From assembly GCF_029168945.1 (NCBI RefSeq), contig NC_083603.1, positions 37,696,396 through 37,760,395 on the forward strand: a stretch of 64,000 nucleotides of DNA, read 5' to 3'. The notes under the pieces are model-generated. The model searched no databases, had not been told where the DNA came from, and saw only the letters and a list, made by a program, of their open reading frames with translations. Both the position numbers and the translations under genes were made by a program. Of the stretch, positions 31,407 to 43,550 are shown piece after piece. Source of the stretch: Cannabis sativa (Eukaryota; Streptophyta; Magnoliopsida; Rosales; Cannabaceae). The first letter of the stretch is position 1; each line of letters begins with the position of its first letter.

Positions 31407-33400
31407 ATTGTGCAAACTCGCAGAGGCTTGTCCGACCCAGCAAACTCACAGACGCTGGATCCGATGTTGCAGGACCCAGGGAGTTTGACGGTTCCACCCG
31501 CTCTCAATCCTGGACAGACGGGGAGCGTGGTGAATGATGGAACAACTCCTGTTACCGGAAACAACGGTTCCGCACACAGCCAGGACGTTCATAACATGAC
31601 TGTTCCACCAGGCATCAGCGCCCAGACGACCATTGGAGATGCAACCGAATTGTAAAACCTCCGTGCTGTGCTTGGACTCATGCAGGGCCACAACAATACC
31701 CTGCATCACGATCAGGAGGAATTACGTGCCGCAGTAAACCTCGCGTTTGACGAACAGAGGCGTATGTTCGCCGAGTGGAGAGACAAAGAGATGGAGGCAT
31801 TAAGGGCTCACCATGTAGAAATCGAAGATCGTAGTCGGCAAGCTACTGTGCTGATACGAAGAGCCTATCAGACTGTAGCCAGCAGGCGCCGAGCGTCATT
31901 CCCCTTGGAGAAACCGAGGATGACCCAACGGTGAATGCTTCCCAGACAAACAACAGTTAGCCGTCCAATCCCCGGTCACGAGTTCCACTCGTGGGCGAAG
32001 AGGTAGGCAGACAGACCTTGTCCGAGAATTAATCAGGAGGAGTCATGCTCGATGGATCCACGCAAAATAATGGAGCCATTTCACCTACTAACCAAGCGAA
32101 CCAATCGCTAAGGCAGCCAGGTTCTTCTGTGTTCGAAAGGTTTGGAACACCCCGTGACCTAAGGGACGACCTAAACATAAGAAGGGGAACAGACGAGCAG
32201 AATACTACAACGAATGTGCAGTCCGGAGCCCATTCTCAAATCCCCACTCAGAAAGACGCTGATGTGGCCTAACCCGACCAGAATTTAAATCAAGTCAGCC
32301 AAGCCGTACAGGCCCAGCTTGACGAACTGAAGAATATGTTTCATGGTATGGTCGGGCAGCGTAACAATGATCTTGAGTTAGACCGTGCACGCGGAACTCC
32401 TTTCTCGCCAGAAATCAACCTCCTGCCACTACCTCACAAGTTCAAGATGCCAACGTGGAAGATGTACACTGGGAGAGAAGATCCTCTATCTCATCTCAAG
32501 TATTTCGAGATGCAAATTGATCTACAAGGGGTGTGAGGAGACGTATGTTGCAGAATCTTCCCCGCAACTCTGTCAGAGGCCGCACAGCAATGGTATTTCA
32601 AGTTGGCTCCAGGAAAGTTTAGTTCATGGAAAACCTTCTCTTCGGAATTCCATGCACAATTCTCTTCCTCACGCCAACTCCCATTGCATCTGGGAGATTT
32701 GGTCGAAGTAAAACAACGACCAGGCGAGCCACTCTAGGCATACATCAGCAGATTCATGACAAAAGTGAGCAAGGTATCACGGGTAACCGAGGATGGAAAG
32801 TTATCCGCAATGCTGGGGGGCATTGAAGTCTTGGACAAACTGTGGAAAGACATAAGGAAGAACGGACCGGTCGACTCAATGAGTAATTTCCTCGACCGGG
32901 CTGAAGGTTTCATCAAGCTCGAAGAAGCAATTCAGCGAGCAGAAGGTGAGAAAAAGCTGAACAAAACGAAGGCTCCTTCTACTGGAACATCCGCCCAGCT
33001 TCCCCAATATTCCAGCAACTCAAGTGGCAAGCGTTCAGGCAACAACCACAAGCAAGGAAATGGGAAGAAGGGAAAGTTTGCCGAAAAAACCGGATAGACT
33101 CCCCGTGATCGCGCCAATCACACTTCATTCACTATCCTAACTGAGGATATAGAAAGTGTGTACATAGCAACTCAGTCGCTAATTCCCTACAAGAAGCCCG
33201 GGCCCATGAAGAAAGATACCAGCAAAAGGGACATGACGAAATTTTTTCGGTTCCATGGAGATTACGGCCACGACACCAACGAATGCTACAACCTGATGCA
33301 GGAAATAGAACTTCTGATCAAGAAGAACAACCCGCACTTACACAAGTATGTCAAGGCCAATCAAGTCAGAACAACCAGGATATGATGCCTCCGCCAATAG
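31407..33400 (+). pseudogene. Tat-type gag
   Basis: The start codon of the family (ATG GTG CAA ACT in the minus copy) is ATT here at 31407. The frame then reads QTRRGLSDPANSQTL. After an in-frame TAA at 31653-31655 it continues with LGLMQGHNNTLHHDQEELRA and FDEQRRMFAEWRDKEMEALR. Later parts in other frames are LLPLPHKFKMPTWKMYTGRE (32336-32536, capsid start), LSAMLGGIEVLDKLWKDIRK and DRAEGFIKLEEAIQRAEGEK (32756-33097), a basic GKRSGNNHKQGNGKKGK, and the knuckle-like FFRFHGDYGHDTNECYNL (33158-33385), in which the first cysteine of the minus copy is phenylalanine. Gag would form the particle shell. Several frameshifts make it non-functional as read. Confidence 0.85.
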
Positions 33401-34090
33401 ATGGACACTTGTAAGTCATCATTGGAGGCCCACATATCGCTGGAGACACGGCCAAAGCTCGAGAACGATATGCCCGTACAGCTCAGTATGAGCAAGAATA
33501 AGTCATCCTGGCCGTGGAAGAAAGGAATCCCAAAGTTCCACGAGCAGGAGAACCAACCATAACATTCGGCGATGAAGATGGTGTCCAGATAAGATTTCCG
33601 CACAACGACCCGCTGGTCGTGGAAGTCCAGATAGCAAACAAAATGGTGTCCAGAACCATGATTGATAATGGGGCTTCTTCAATTATTTTGTTCAGGACTG
33701 CTTATGAGAAGATGGGGCTCTAGTTCAAGGATTTAACTCCATGCCTTCAGCCCGTCTATGGTTTCTCTGGTCAAGGAGTTGCGCCCCTACGACAAATTCG
33801 CCTACCCCTCACAGTTGGACAAGCTCTAACGAGTATAACTATCATGGGACAATTCCTGATATTGGATGTTCCTTTAGCCTTTAACGTAATGCTAGGCCTA
33901 CCAGCCTTGTACGATTTAAAAGATGTGACATCAATATTCCACTCGTGCTTGAAGTTTCCAACCAAAAACAGGGTAGGGTGTCTTAGAGGGAACCAGCAAT
34001 CTGCTCGGGAATGTTACAACCTTGCAGTGGCCAAGGCTAAGAAGGAAGTATCCTCCAGCCACAACCTGGACAAGGGAAAGAATATTCCCA
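33401..34090 (+). pseudogene. Tat-type aspartic protease
   Basis: Frame 33514-33723 contains the protease motif MIDNGASSIILF, after VVEVQIANKMVSRT. A TAG at 33721-33723 replaces the glutamine seen in the minus-strand copy (GLQLKDL). The continuation at 33844-34095 has MGQFLILDVPLAFNVMLGLP and DVTSIFHSCLKFPT. The protease would cut the Gag-Pol polyprotein. Confidence 0.8.
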
Positions 34091-35100
34091 AGTAGGAAAT
34101 CACCCAAGGCGAGGATGAAGATGTGGATCCTCGACTTGGGGACCCAAGCAGCAATGTTGGACCTGTTGAAGAATTAGAAGAGATCGAGATCGATCCAGAT
34201 ATCCCGGCAAGAAAGCTGAATATCGGCAAGGGTTTGTTGCTCGAAGTAAAATCAGAATTGATAAAATTTCTGATAGCAAACCTGGATGTTTTCGCCTGGT
34301 CACATGCGGATATGGTCAGAATCGATCCTTCCATTATTTCGCATGTCTTGAATATCAATCCTAATGTACGGCCAGTTCAGCAGAAACGAAGACTGCTGGA
34401 TAAAGAACGAGCAGTAGCCTTGAAAGACGAAGTTGAGAAGCTGTGCAACAACAACTTCATCATTGAAGCTTTCTACCCAGCTTGGGTCGTGAATCCCGTA
34501 CTTGTGCCTAAGCCGAACAAGAAACGGCGAGTCTGTATTGACTTTACAGACCTCAACAAAGCGTGCCCTAAAGATTGTTTCCCAATTCCAAGAATCAATG
34601 AGCTCGTCGATGCAATAGCCGGGCACGAAATATTAAGCTTAATGGATGCTTTTTCGGGCTACAATCAAATCAAGAAGCATCTGCCGGACCAAGAACATAC
34701 AAGTTTCCGAAGAGATATGGGTCTCTACTGCTACAAAGTCATGCCATTCGGTCATAAAAATGCCGGAGCTACATAAGAAAGACTGGTCAACAAAATGTTT
34801 AAAGATCAGATTGGCAGAAACATGGAAGTGTACGTGGATGACATGTTCGTCAAATCCAGAAAGGCTGGGGGGCACATAGATGACCTGGACGAATGTTTCA
34901 AAGTCCTCAGAAAATACAACATGAAACGGAATCCCCTAAAATGCTCCTTCAGAGTCAGCTCGGGAAAGTTTCTATGCCTCATCGTCAATGCTCGAGGAAT
35001 TGAAGCCAATCTGGAAAAAATCCAAGCCCTCTTGTAGATGAACTCGCCAACAAAAACCAAAGAGGTACAAAGCCTAACTGGTTGAATCGCCGCACTCAGC
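34091..35100 (+). pseudogene. Tat-type reverse transcriptase
   Basis: From 34123 the frame runs through the pre-RT linker (DVFAWSHADMVRIDPSIISH) into RT: CIDFTDLNKACPKDCFPIPR, MDAFSGYNQIKKHLPDQEHT. A TAA near 34774 ends it, and the rest is at 34795-35037 with the active site VYVDDMFVKSRKAGGH and SGKFLCLIVNARGIEAN. A TAG near 35036 and a TGA near 35083 follow. About 85% of residues appear shared with the minus-strand copy at 5834-6550, by eye. Confidence 0.85.
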
Positions 35101-36075
35101 AGGTTTGTGTCAAAATCAACGGATAAATGTGTCCCATTCTTCAACATCCTACGAGGAAACAAAAAATTTGAGTGGACAGAAGATTTTGAAAGAGCTTTTC
35201 AAGATCTAAAGGCACAGCTTGCAAAACCTCCCGTCCTCTCTAAACCTCTAGACGGTGAGGAACTTGGGATATACCTGGCAGTAACGGAGCATGCCATTAG
35301 CGCCGTACTAATCAGAGAAGAAGATGGCATGCAGAACCCAGTTTATTACATCAGTAAAAGACTCGTCGAGGCCGAAGGCCGATCTCCGTTGATAGAAAAG
35401 CTCGCCTACTGCCTCATCTTAGCAACAAGAAAGCTAAGACCTCTTTTTCAAGCTCATCCTGTTCGGGTGTACACCGACCAACCACTACGGCAAATACTGC
35501 AAAAGCCAGATGCCTCTGGGCGATTACTCAAGTGGGCAGTGGAATTGGGGCAGTACGAAATCAATTTCCAACCCCGAACAGCTACGAAGGCCAAGCCTTG
35601 GCCAACTTTGTTGTGGAATGCATAGGAAAAACTGAAAGCATCTCAGAAGGCGATCCCGAGCCAACACCATAGCCGACCAGCACTGAAAGCCAGCCGACCT
35701 GGAAGCTTCACGTGGGTGGATCGGCCACAGATCAGCTATCCGGTGCAGGAATTACCCTTGTCACACCTGGGGGGCAACACCTGCATGCAGCGGTCAAATT
35801 CAGATTCAAAGCCTCCAACAATGAGGCCGAATACGAAGCCCTAATCGCTGGACTCAAACTAGCGAAGGAAATGTAAGTCGAGCACGTCGAGATCTGTAGT
35901 GACTCACAGCTAGTGGTTAATCATGTATCTGGCAAATACGAGGCTTGGGGAGGAAAAATGATAGCATATCTGAGCAAAATACATGATCTGCTCGCATGAT
36001 TCAAAAGCTACACCCTCAAGCAGATTCGAAGAGAGGAAAATACAACTTCAGATGCGCTAGCCCATTTGGCGAGTA
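35101..36075 (+). pseudogene. Tat-type RNase H and second RNase H
   Basis: Frame 35107-35625 is the RT-linked RNase H (FEWTEDFERAFQDLKAQLAK, YYISKRLVEAEGRSPLIEKL, YTDQPLRQILQKPDASGRLL). After a linker, 35700-36060 holds the second RNase H: GGSATDQLSGAGITLV, EAEYEALIAGL, CSDSQLVVNHVSGKYE. The first catalytic aspartate of this second domain (VDGSA in the minus copy) is glycine here (VGGSA). Stops at about 35875 and 35999 break it further. Confidence 0.82.
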
Positions 36076-37425
36076 GCAATATAAGTGACAAGGCAAACCT
36101 GGTCCCGATCCAATTTCTTGAAGAGCCTAGCATCACCGGCACGGAAGAAATCGAAATGATTGATACATCTCCGAACTGGATGACGCCAATAGCAGCGCAT
36201 CTCAACTCTGGGGAACTCCCAGAAAACCGAATTGAAGCTCAAAAAATGAGAAGAAAGGCAGCACGATACATCATCGTAGACAGGATCCTGTACAGGAGAG
36301 GATTCTCAATGCCATTGCTCAGGTGCGTCACACCAAATGAAGTTGCATGGCTTCTATATGGAGTTCGCGACGGATTTTGCAGAAATCATGCAGCCGGACA
36401 GAGCTTATCAAGGAAAATTCTAAGGCAAGGCTACTTCTGGCCGACGATGATCGAAGATTCGAAAACTTACGTCAAGAAGTGCGACAAATGCCAGAGATTT
36501 TCAAAGATACGAAGAGCTCTGACCAATGAGCTGACACAAATGCAAAGTCCGTGGCCCTTTGCCATCTGGGAAATTGACCTAATCGGGAAATTACCTAAAT
36601 GGTAAAGGCGGAGTGCAGTACGCGGTTGTAGCAGTCGACTACTTTACAAAGTGGGCTGAAGCCGAACCACTCGCAACTATCACATCAAAGAAGGTTCAAG
36701 AATTTATAGTGAAGAACATCATATGCCTGTTCGGACTACCGTACAAAATAGTTTCGGCGAACGGCAAGCAGTTCGACAGTCAATCTTTCACCGATTTCTG
36801 TGCGAACCATGGCATCATCAAAAGCTTCTCCGCAGCGACACATCCACAAGCAAATGGTCAAGTTGAAGCGGTCAACAAGACCCTGAAGGACACACTAAAG
36901 AAGAAGCTTGAAGATGCCAAAGGAAATTGGCTGGAAGAACTCCCTAAAGTTCTATTGTCATACCGTAAAACGGAAAAAACAGCAACCGGTCAGACACCAT
37001 TCTCAATGGCGTACGGTTATGAAGCTATGCTGCTCGTCGAACTCGAACCACCGTCCCACAGAAGGTTGACGTACGATCAAGGTACCAATCACATACTCCT
37101 TGCAGAATAACTTGATGAAATCGAAGAAAAACAAGAAACTACAAACTTAAAGTTGGTAGGTCATCAACAAAAAGTAGCTCGGTATCTCAACAAACAAGTG
37201 AAAGCTCGGAAATTCTTTGTGGGAGATATGGTCCTAAGAAGGGTATTCCTAAACACCAAAGACAGCACGTCAGGCGTACTAGGACCCAACTGGGAAGGAC
37301 CTTATCAGGTGGTCAAAGTTCTCGACTCCGGAGCATATAAACTAGGTAAGTATGACAAGAAAATGCAACTCATTTTAGTACTACGATACTAGAATGGAGA
37401 ACATTTAAGGAAATACTACCAATGA
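36066..37425 (+). pseudogene. Tat-type integrase
   Basis: Frame 36066-36605 has the zinc-binding region (HAAGQSLSRKILRQGYFWPT, VKKCDKCQRF) and the core start WPFAIWEIDLIGKLPK. After a frame change near 36605, 36613-37110 has AVVAVDYFTKWAEAEPLA, SANGKQFDSQSFTDFC (the expected D of S-D-N-G is A) and HPQANGQVEAVNKTLKDTLK. The C-terminal module is at 37153-37392 (GDMVLRRVFLNTKDSTSGVL, NWEGPYQVVKVLDSGAYKL). Integrase inserts the cDNA. The second core aspartate appears lost, and stops occur near 36605 and 37110. Confidence 0.85.
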
Positions 37426-37613
37426 GTACTCAGGTCGGGTAGACCACTTCAAAGTACTTAGGTCAAATAGACCATTTCAAAGTACTCAGGTCGGGTAGAC
37501 CACATTAAAGTACTATTGAACATTCGCTATAAGTGAATGGCCTCTTGGGCGGACTCCACGCAAAGGCTTCAGAAACAAAAGTACTCAGGTCGGGTAGACC
37601 ACTTTAAAGTACA
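37425..37613 (+). repeat. 28-bp repeats downstream of Tat integrase
   Basis: Units of AAGTACTCAGGTCGGGTAGA plus CCACTTCA at about 37425, 37452 (diverged), 37480 and 37578, the first three in tandem and the fourth 70 bases further on. The sequence lies between pol and the antisense gene, a region where Tat-group elements often hold tandem repeats. Confidence 0.75.
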
Positions 37614-38148
37614 GTTTCTTATTTGTTTTATGTCATGATAAGCTAAAAAGATCTATTGGATCACTAGCTCTGATGTAAGTTACTACGGTAACAAATACAT
37701 TTTTGATCAATAAAAGAATAAAGATAGTATTTCCAATTCTATTGAGTCGAAAAATCAGCATGATATAATTTACCTAGAGTGCGTACAAAAGGCTCAGTCG
37801 AACCCAAAACACCGAACAGAAAAGCAATATATTTGCAAAAGACAAGTGACCAAGAGTCATACGTCTGTTCGGTCACTTTGGGGGCACCTATACCTGTACA
37901 AAGCATCTGGTAAACATAAAACAATCACAATTGCACTACAATTATAAACAAAGAATGAAATTCATTAAAGATAACAAGAGCATAAAATACCAGGATTAAA
38001 AGCTGCCCGGTCAGCCCGTTGTCCAAAAAATGAAAATTAATTCCAAGTTTAAAGATCGGTTGGCCAGTCATAATGTCTTAAAGGCCTTACGGCCATATAT
38101 ATTGTATATATATATATATAGAAACAGGAGAGATAAAAAGATCAATGT
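37614..38148. other. Non-coding region of Tat element between repeats and antisense gene
   Basis: 535 bases with no credible frame. Includes a (TA)n run at about 38093-38121. On the minus strand it would be the 3' untranslated part of the antisense gene. Confidence 0.6.
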
Positions 38149-38488
38149 TCAAACAGCTGGAGTCCCAGGCTCTGGATTTGGTTCTTCTAAGCCGACTGGA
38201 GCAGGAGGATCTGTTGTTCGAGCAGGAGAAGCATCAGCAGCCTAGTCAGAAGCCTGGCCGGAAGTTGAAGCAGCCACCTCTTTCCCACCATAGGCAACTT
38301 GGGCCGCGCAGTACTCGAGGTACATGTCCTTGGCGTCGCCCAAGTAGTCGAAGTTGGCCTGGGGATTAGCCTTCCAAAAATCAAAGAAGAGCTCGAGGCC
38401 GCCAGTCTCCAAAGCATCAACCTTCTCCCTAAAGCGGTTCGCCTCGACCGTCTGAGCATCCTTATCATCCTTCAGCCGAAGGAGGACC

Positions 38489-40372
38489 TGTTGGAATTTA
38501 TTTTACCAGGATCTTAGATCTACTCACAAGTATGTTTATTAACATCCTAAATATGAACTTTCTAAAACGATAAATTAAACACATATAAAGTTTAAGAAAC
38601 CTTACATTGGGTGCAGCGGAATATAATGACTCCTTCCGTTCAGATATCTAGCCCTTGATTCCTTTCTGTAGCAGAGCATTATCAATATCTGAACCTGGAT
38701 CTCTTTCTCTGAATCTTTGATGCTGAATCTCCTTTGCTGATGATCTTTCTTCACGATCTTCCTCACTATGATTGAGGTATCACTTGATGTGTGTGGGCAC
38801 TACTCTAATCACTAAGAGAGGTTCGAAATATTGAGGAAGAAAAGAGAGAGAGAGTGGCGGCTAGAGAAGAGAGTGGAGGCTCAGGTTTTTCTGATTCAGA
38901 AAGTGTAATTTTCCTGAAGCCTTCACTATCTATTTATAGCATTCCTCTAGGGCTTGATTTGAATTATATGGCATTAAAATAATAAAAAAAAATCATTTAA
39001 AAAAGATGACATAAGTGGCCGGCCCTAGGCTAGGTGGACTGGGCCTTATTTTTGCAATTTTGCAATTTTACCACTTTTGTATCTGATTTTCTCAAAAATG
39101 CCAATTTCCTAATTCAATCATTTAAATGCCAATTCTAACTATTTAATAACTATAAATAATTATTAAATAATATTGTCATTTATCATATTTATTAATTGAA
39201 CCATACAAAGTATCATAATTAACAAATATGCCCCTATAAACTCTTTCTTTACAATTTCGCCCTTACTTAGTGAAAATTTCACAAATAGACATAGTCTAAT
39301 TCGTGAATTATAATTGATTAATCAAAACCAATTACATGAGTCTTACAAGCAATATTATCTCAACTAGTGGGGGGACCATGGGTCTATATAACCGAGCTTC
39401 CAATAAGTAGATCAAGAATTTAACACTAAAATTCACTAACTTATTAATTCTTCGTTGAATCCACGCATAGAACTTAGAATTGCACTCTCAGTATATAGAA
39501 TGCTCTATATGTTCCACCATATAGACACATCATTAGTTATCCATTGTTATAATCCTAATTTGATCAATGATCCTCTATATGAATGATCTACACTGTAAAG
39601 GGATTAAATTACCGTTACACCCTACAATGTATTTATTCCTTAAAACACTTGACCCCGTATAAATGATATTTCAGCTAATGTGAAATGAGTACTCCACCAT
39701 TTATGTTCGTTTGGTCAAGCTCGAAGGAGATCATCCTTTGCTTACTATTCGCCAGATAGAAGCTATAGATTCCATGTTTATGCTAGCGCTCCCACTCAAT
39801 TGCACTACCGTGTTCCCAAAATGTACGTATCACCCTGACCTAAAAGTAGGCTTAACTAACAAATCAAAGAACACGAATAGCCTTTCAAGATTGAGCCTAA
39901 TCATATCAGGATTAAGATCATTTGATCTAGGATCAACTAGGCGATATTGACTTGAATAGATATTACGGTAAGTTTAATAAATCTAAGTCAAAGTTCAATA
40001 TCGGTCCCTTCCGATGCATACTCCATGCATCCAACCTGAGCTTTACTTTAACCAATGCTGCTGGAAAGAACATAGTATTTCTCCAAATACAAGTAAACTC
40101 TTGTTGTAGATTATCATATCGGTAAAACCCTATGTACGATAAATCTAGGAAACTTTATTCACATAGTCATGTTTACTTTCCAATGTGTTGACGACACAAT
40201 AAACGGGATCAAGTATGTGAAAAGGGTTTCGAGATGAATTTATACATTATGTACATATAATCATGAAATAAATCATGTGAACCATGCAACATTAAATGTT
40301 ATTTCTGATCTATATTAATAAGTAAATCTGATTATATTGAAATGAGTTTTATTTAGGGCATAAAACCCAACA
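38489..40372 (-). repeat. 3' LTR of full-length copia-type element
   Basis: TGTTGGAATTTATTTTACC...AAAACCCAACA on the plus strand. Its first part (minus-sense U3 start, about 40245-40372) follows the subtype of 19970-24034, while the remainder follows that of 8015-9803. It is a mosaic, and the partner LTR has the same breakpoint. TATA box at 38938-38931. Confidence 0.95.
38931..38938 (-). promoter_or_regulatory. TATA box of copia 3' LTR
   Basis: TATAAATA on the minus strand (GCTATAAATAG); in a 3' LTR it could drive readthrough into the flanking Tat sequence. Confidence 0.5.
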
Positions 40373-43300
40373 AACTCCCACTTGCACTAATATAAAACAA
40401 AAAGTGCGTTTCAAATAATCTCAACACCTTGATATACAAATCAAGTGTAGTAGTAGTAAACTCCTCGTAATAGGATCTGAAAGGTTGAATTAACCACAAC
40501 CTTTTCTCCACCATTACTCTTCCTTTAATCACAAAATCATTGATAATGTGAAATTCCTCTCTATATGTTTACTCTCTTGGGATACTGGATTCTATACCTT
40601 TGGCAACTACTTTTGGTTAATCAGGAAATTAACACTAGTAGTTTAAGGCAATTTGGAATGGTGCCAAAGATGTATAGAACTTTCCTTAGACCGAATAAGT
40701 AACTTTCCTGCAACTTTAACATTCGGTCCTTTCGGTAGACCTAGAGACTTCGGTATAGGTTTTTACACTTCTCCAAAATCACTATTCCACCCCCGGAAGT
40801 AACCACCATCTTATCGAAAGATTTACTAGCACATAGGCAAATTTCGAAATCTGATATGGTGTAGTCTAAGAGTTTTAAACACACCCTTATAGACTAACAT
40901 ATAGTTCCTCTTCTTTATCTTAAGATTTACTTGATTGTCTTCCAATGTTCTTCTCCTGGATTAATCTGATACCTACTCATTACTCCCACTCAACAGTGTC
41001 TGGTCTAAGGCATACAAAAGCATATCTAAGACCTCTCACTGTTGATATAAGAAATTTTTCCATGGCTTTATCTTTTCTGGAATAGTTGAGACTTTTCCTT
41101 AGATAAATAAAATCTATGCCTAAGAAGTTTTGAAGCTTCTATAGATTGCCATTAGAAAGAAAATGCTTGACATCTTACTAAAGTAAGTTGCTTGCATTAG
41201 AGTAAGTAATTACCTGTGTATACCACAAGCCATAGGTTTAGATAAACTCAAACCTATAATACTAGGAACAGGAAGTTTTGTTAAGTCCATTGAATGGACT
41301 TATAAACGAAAATTTCCTTTTATGTCCTTGTAATAGAAAACTTTAGGTTACTCCATGTGAATGGATTAAACCATAGTTCTATTGGCTTTCTTCTTAGTTT
41401 CTTATCTTGACAATCCATTACTTGTTTAAACTCACAATGGATTTTAATCACTAGTGTCTCCCAAGTCATAAGAAGGTGAGTTCCTAGAAACTCTCCCACT
41501 ACGACAAGGTACCGTGAATTATGTCTAAGAAAACTAAATGGTATTGATCTCTTCGGTTGTGACAAGACAACAGAGGCAGTGGGATCATCATATGTCATAT
41601 AAGATGATAGAACACTTTTGGAATCAAGAATTAAGTATCTCCTTTATTTGCTACTTGTTTTTCGGACTTAGTCATTTTCTTAGAAAAGTAGTATTTGTTT
41701 GAACAAACACTTTCTTATCTATTGACAATGGGATGGTCCACCCCTAATCACTTAGAATAGCTAAGAAAACATGGTTAACAGTTCTAGCTTTTCTTAAGAT
41801 TTTGATTAGGTCATCCATGAATCTAGTAATGATTTACATTAAGTATACAACCATTACATCATTCTGAAATTGTATTACCATAGAAGGATTTAGGCAACGA
41901 CTAGTAACTAATCATCAACATGCAACTCGAAATTTCTGGGGAGGTAAGTTTGGATATAATTCAAAAATAAATTTAATGATCTTTGAACTGCATATCTACT
42001 AACTATTTCTCCACCCCTATCGATTCGCAAGATCTTTAACCACTTACCTTAATGGTTTTAACCATTGCTAGAAATTAATGAAATATTTAAACATTTCAAA
42101 TTTCTTTGCATAAGGTATAATCTAGAGTTTTCGTTTTAAGAATGCAACGAAAAACTCATATCCATCCCTGAATGTACATCCATCTTCGAATGAGATGAAC
42201 TACTTTCAGTGGATATAGGCATATTAACTCTTTGCAGAGATTGATCTTGTCAAAACCACTATGAACAAGATACAAATGCCATAGATTAAGAAAATGTGGT
42301 AGTGTCTATGATGACATAGGTTTAGTTACATCAAAGAGTTCTTAGAATACTTCAAGTGGATCCCGGTCACAGAATCACTTAACTCACATTCCATACGAGT
42401 TTTTAATCCATTAATAAAAAATGGATATTAAACACTTGAGAAAGTGTAACTGTATTGTATTCTGGAATTAGAAATTTAAGAAAATTTCTATTTGGATTCT
42501 AAAATTAAAGTCAAAGACTTAAATTCAACCAAATTTAATGAGTAATTCTTTCTTGGACCACCACTACTAATACAAACTCTAAGTCAGATTTGCCCATACA
42601 AGTAGGAGATTTCTAAGATTGAGGATTTATATCAATTGGGAATAGAATTTCGGGGTTATAATCATATGCGTCATTTAATTTCTTAAGAGAAAATATAATG
42701 ACATGAAATGATTCATAGACCATTCATCCAATGATATATTTGAAAGCTAATTCGAAATGAATAAGCTAAGAGGAATTAGGATAATTTCGTTTAAAATAAG
42801 AATCCAACGATGCTTCGATTAGCGAAAGTCAAAGTAATCTTATTTATATAATCTTCTTGTTTTATATCGTAAAAATACTAGTCTAAGGTGTCATCAATTG
42901 ATGAACAGCTAGATGTCGCATATACAATATTTATCTTTCGAGATCTAACACTATTATGTATGTCTAATGGTGAAAATCCACTAGGGATTTATCTCATTAG
43001 ATAAACAAGCCAAGTTAGACCAACAATGAAGATTCGAAATTAAACTACAACTTAATAACGAGAAAATAACATGGTTCAATATAAATTCATACACAATTCG
43101 TAAATTATAAACATATAGTAAGTAGGAATGACAAGTGAAAATACTAAAACTTACAATCCTAAATAATTTCCAAGGTTTTCAACAAACTGATATCAGTGTC
43201 CCGTTTAGGCGAGAGTCAAAGCTACCATTCATTGAATAGAGTTGTCAGCTCGTCTAAAATGTTAAACATTCTAGCAACCTTTTATTCGATCAAGATTGGA

Positions 43301-43550
43301 ATTCAGCGTTGTCCCGTTTAGGCGAGAGTCAAGGCAATTCTATCTTATGAGCTTCCACCATTGTTTCATAATTTGCAAGTCAAGTATGGTCGCCACCATT
43401 AGGGTGATCCATACCATACAAAACACTTACAAACTACTTATCATGCGAGGTTAAACGGTGCGAAATTGCTAATGAACGTTCCTCCATTAGGGAGGATTAC
43501 TCACTAAAACAAACGCGGTGTAAAACCCACAATGGAGATCGAATGTCTCT
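40373..43550 (-). pseudogene. Decayed copia pol of the non-autonomous element
   Basis: Begins with the polypurine tract at 40373. Order and weak similarity fit copia RNase H, RT and integrase read right to left, but every frame is heavily interrupted. The CGTAGTGGGAG linker motif near 41500 aligns with the better copia at about 25010. Two phrases around TCCCGTTTAGGCGAGAGTCAA recur at about 43198 and 43311. Comparison with 3547-4683 shows CGG here where that copy has CAG or CTG (for example near 40735 and 40757). Confidence 0.65.
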
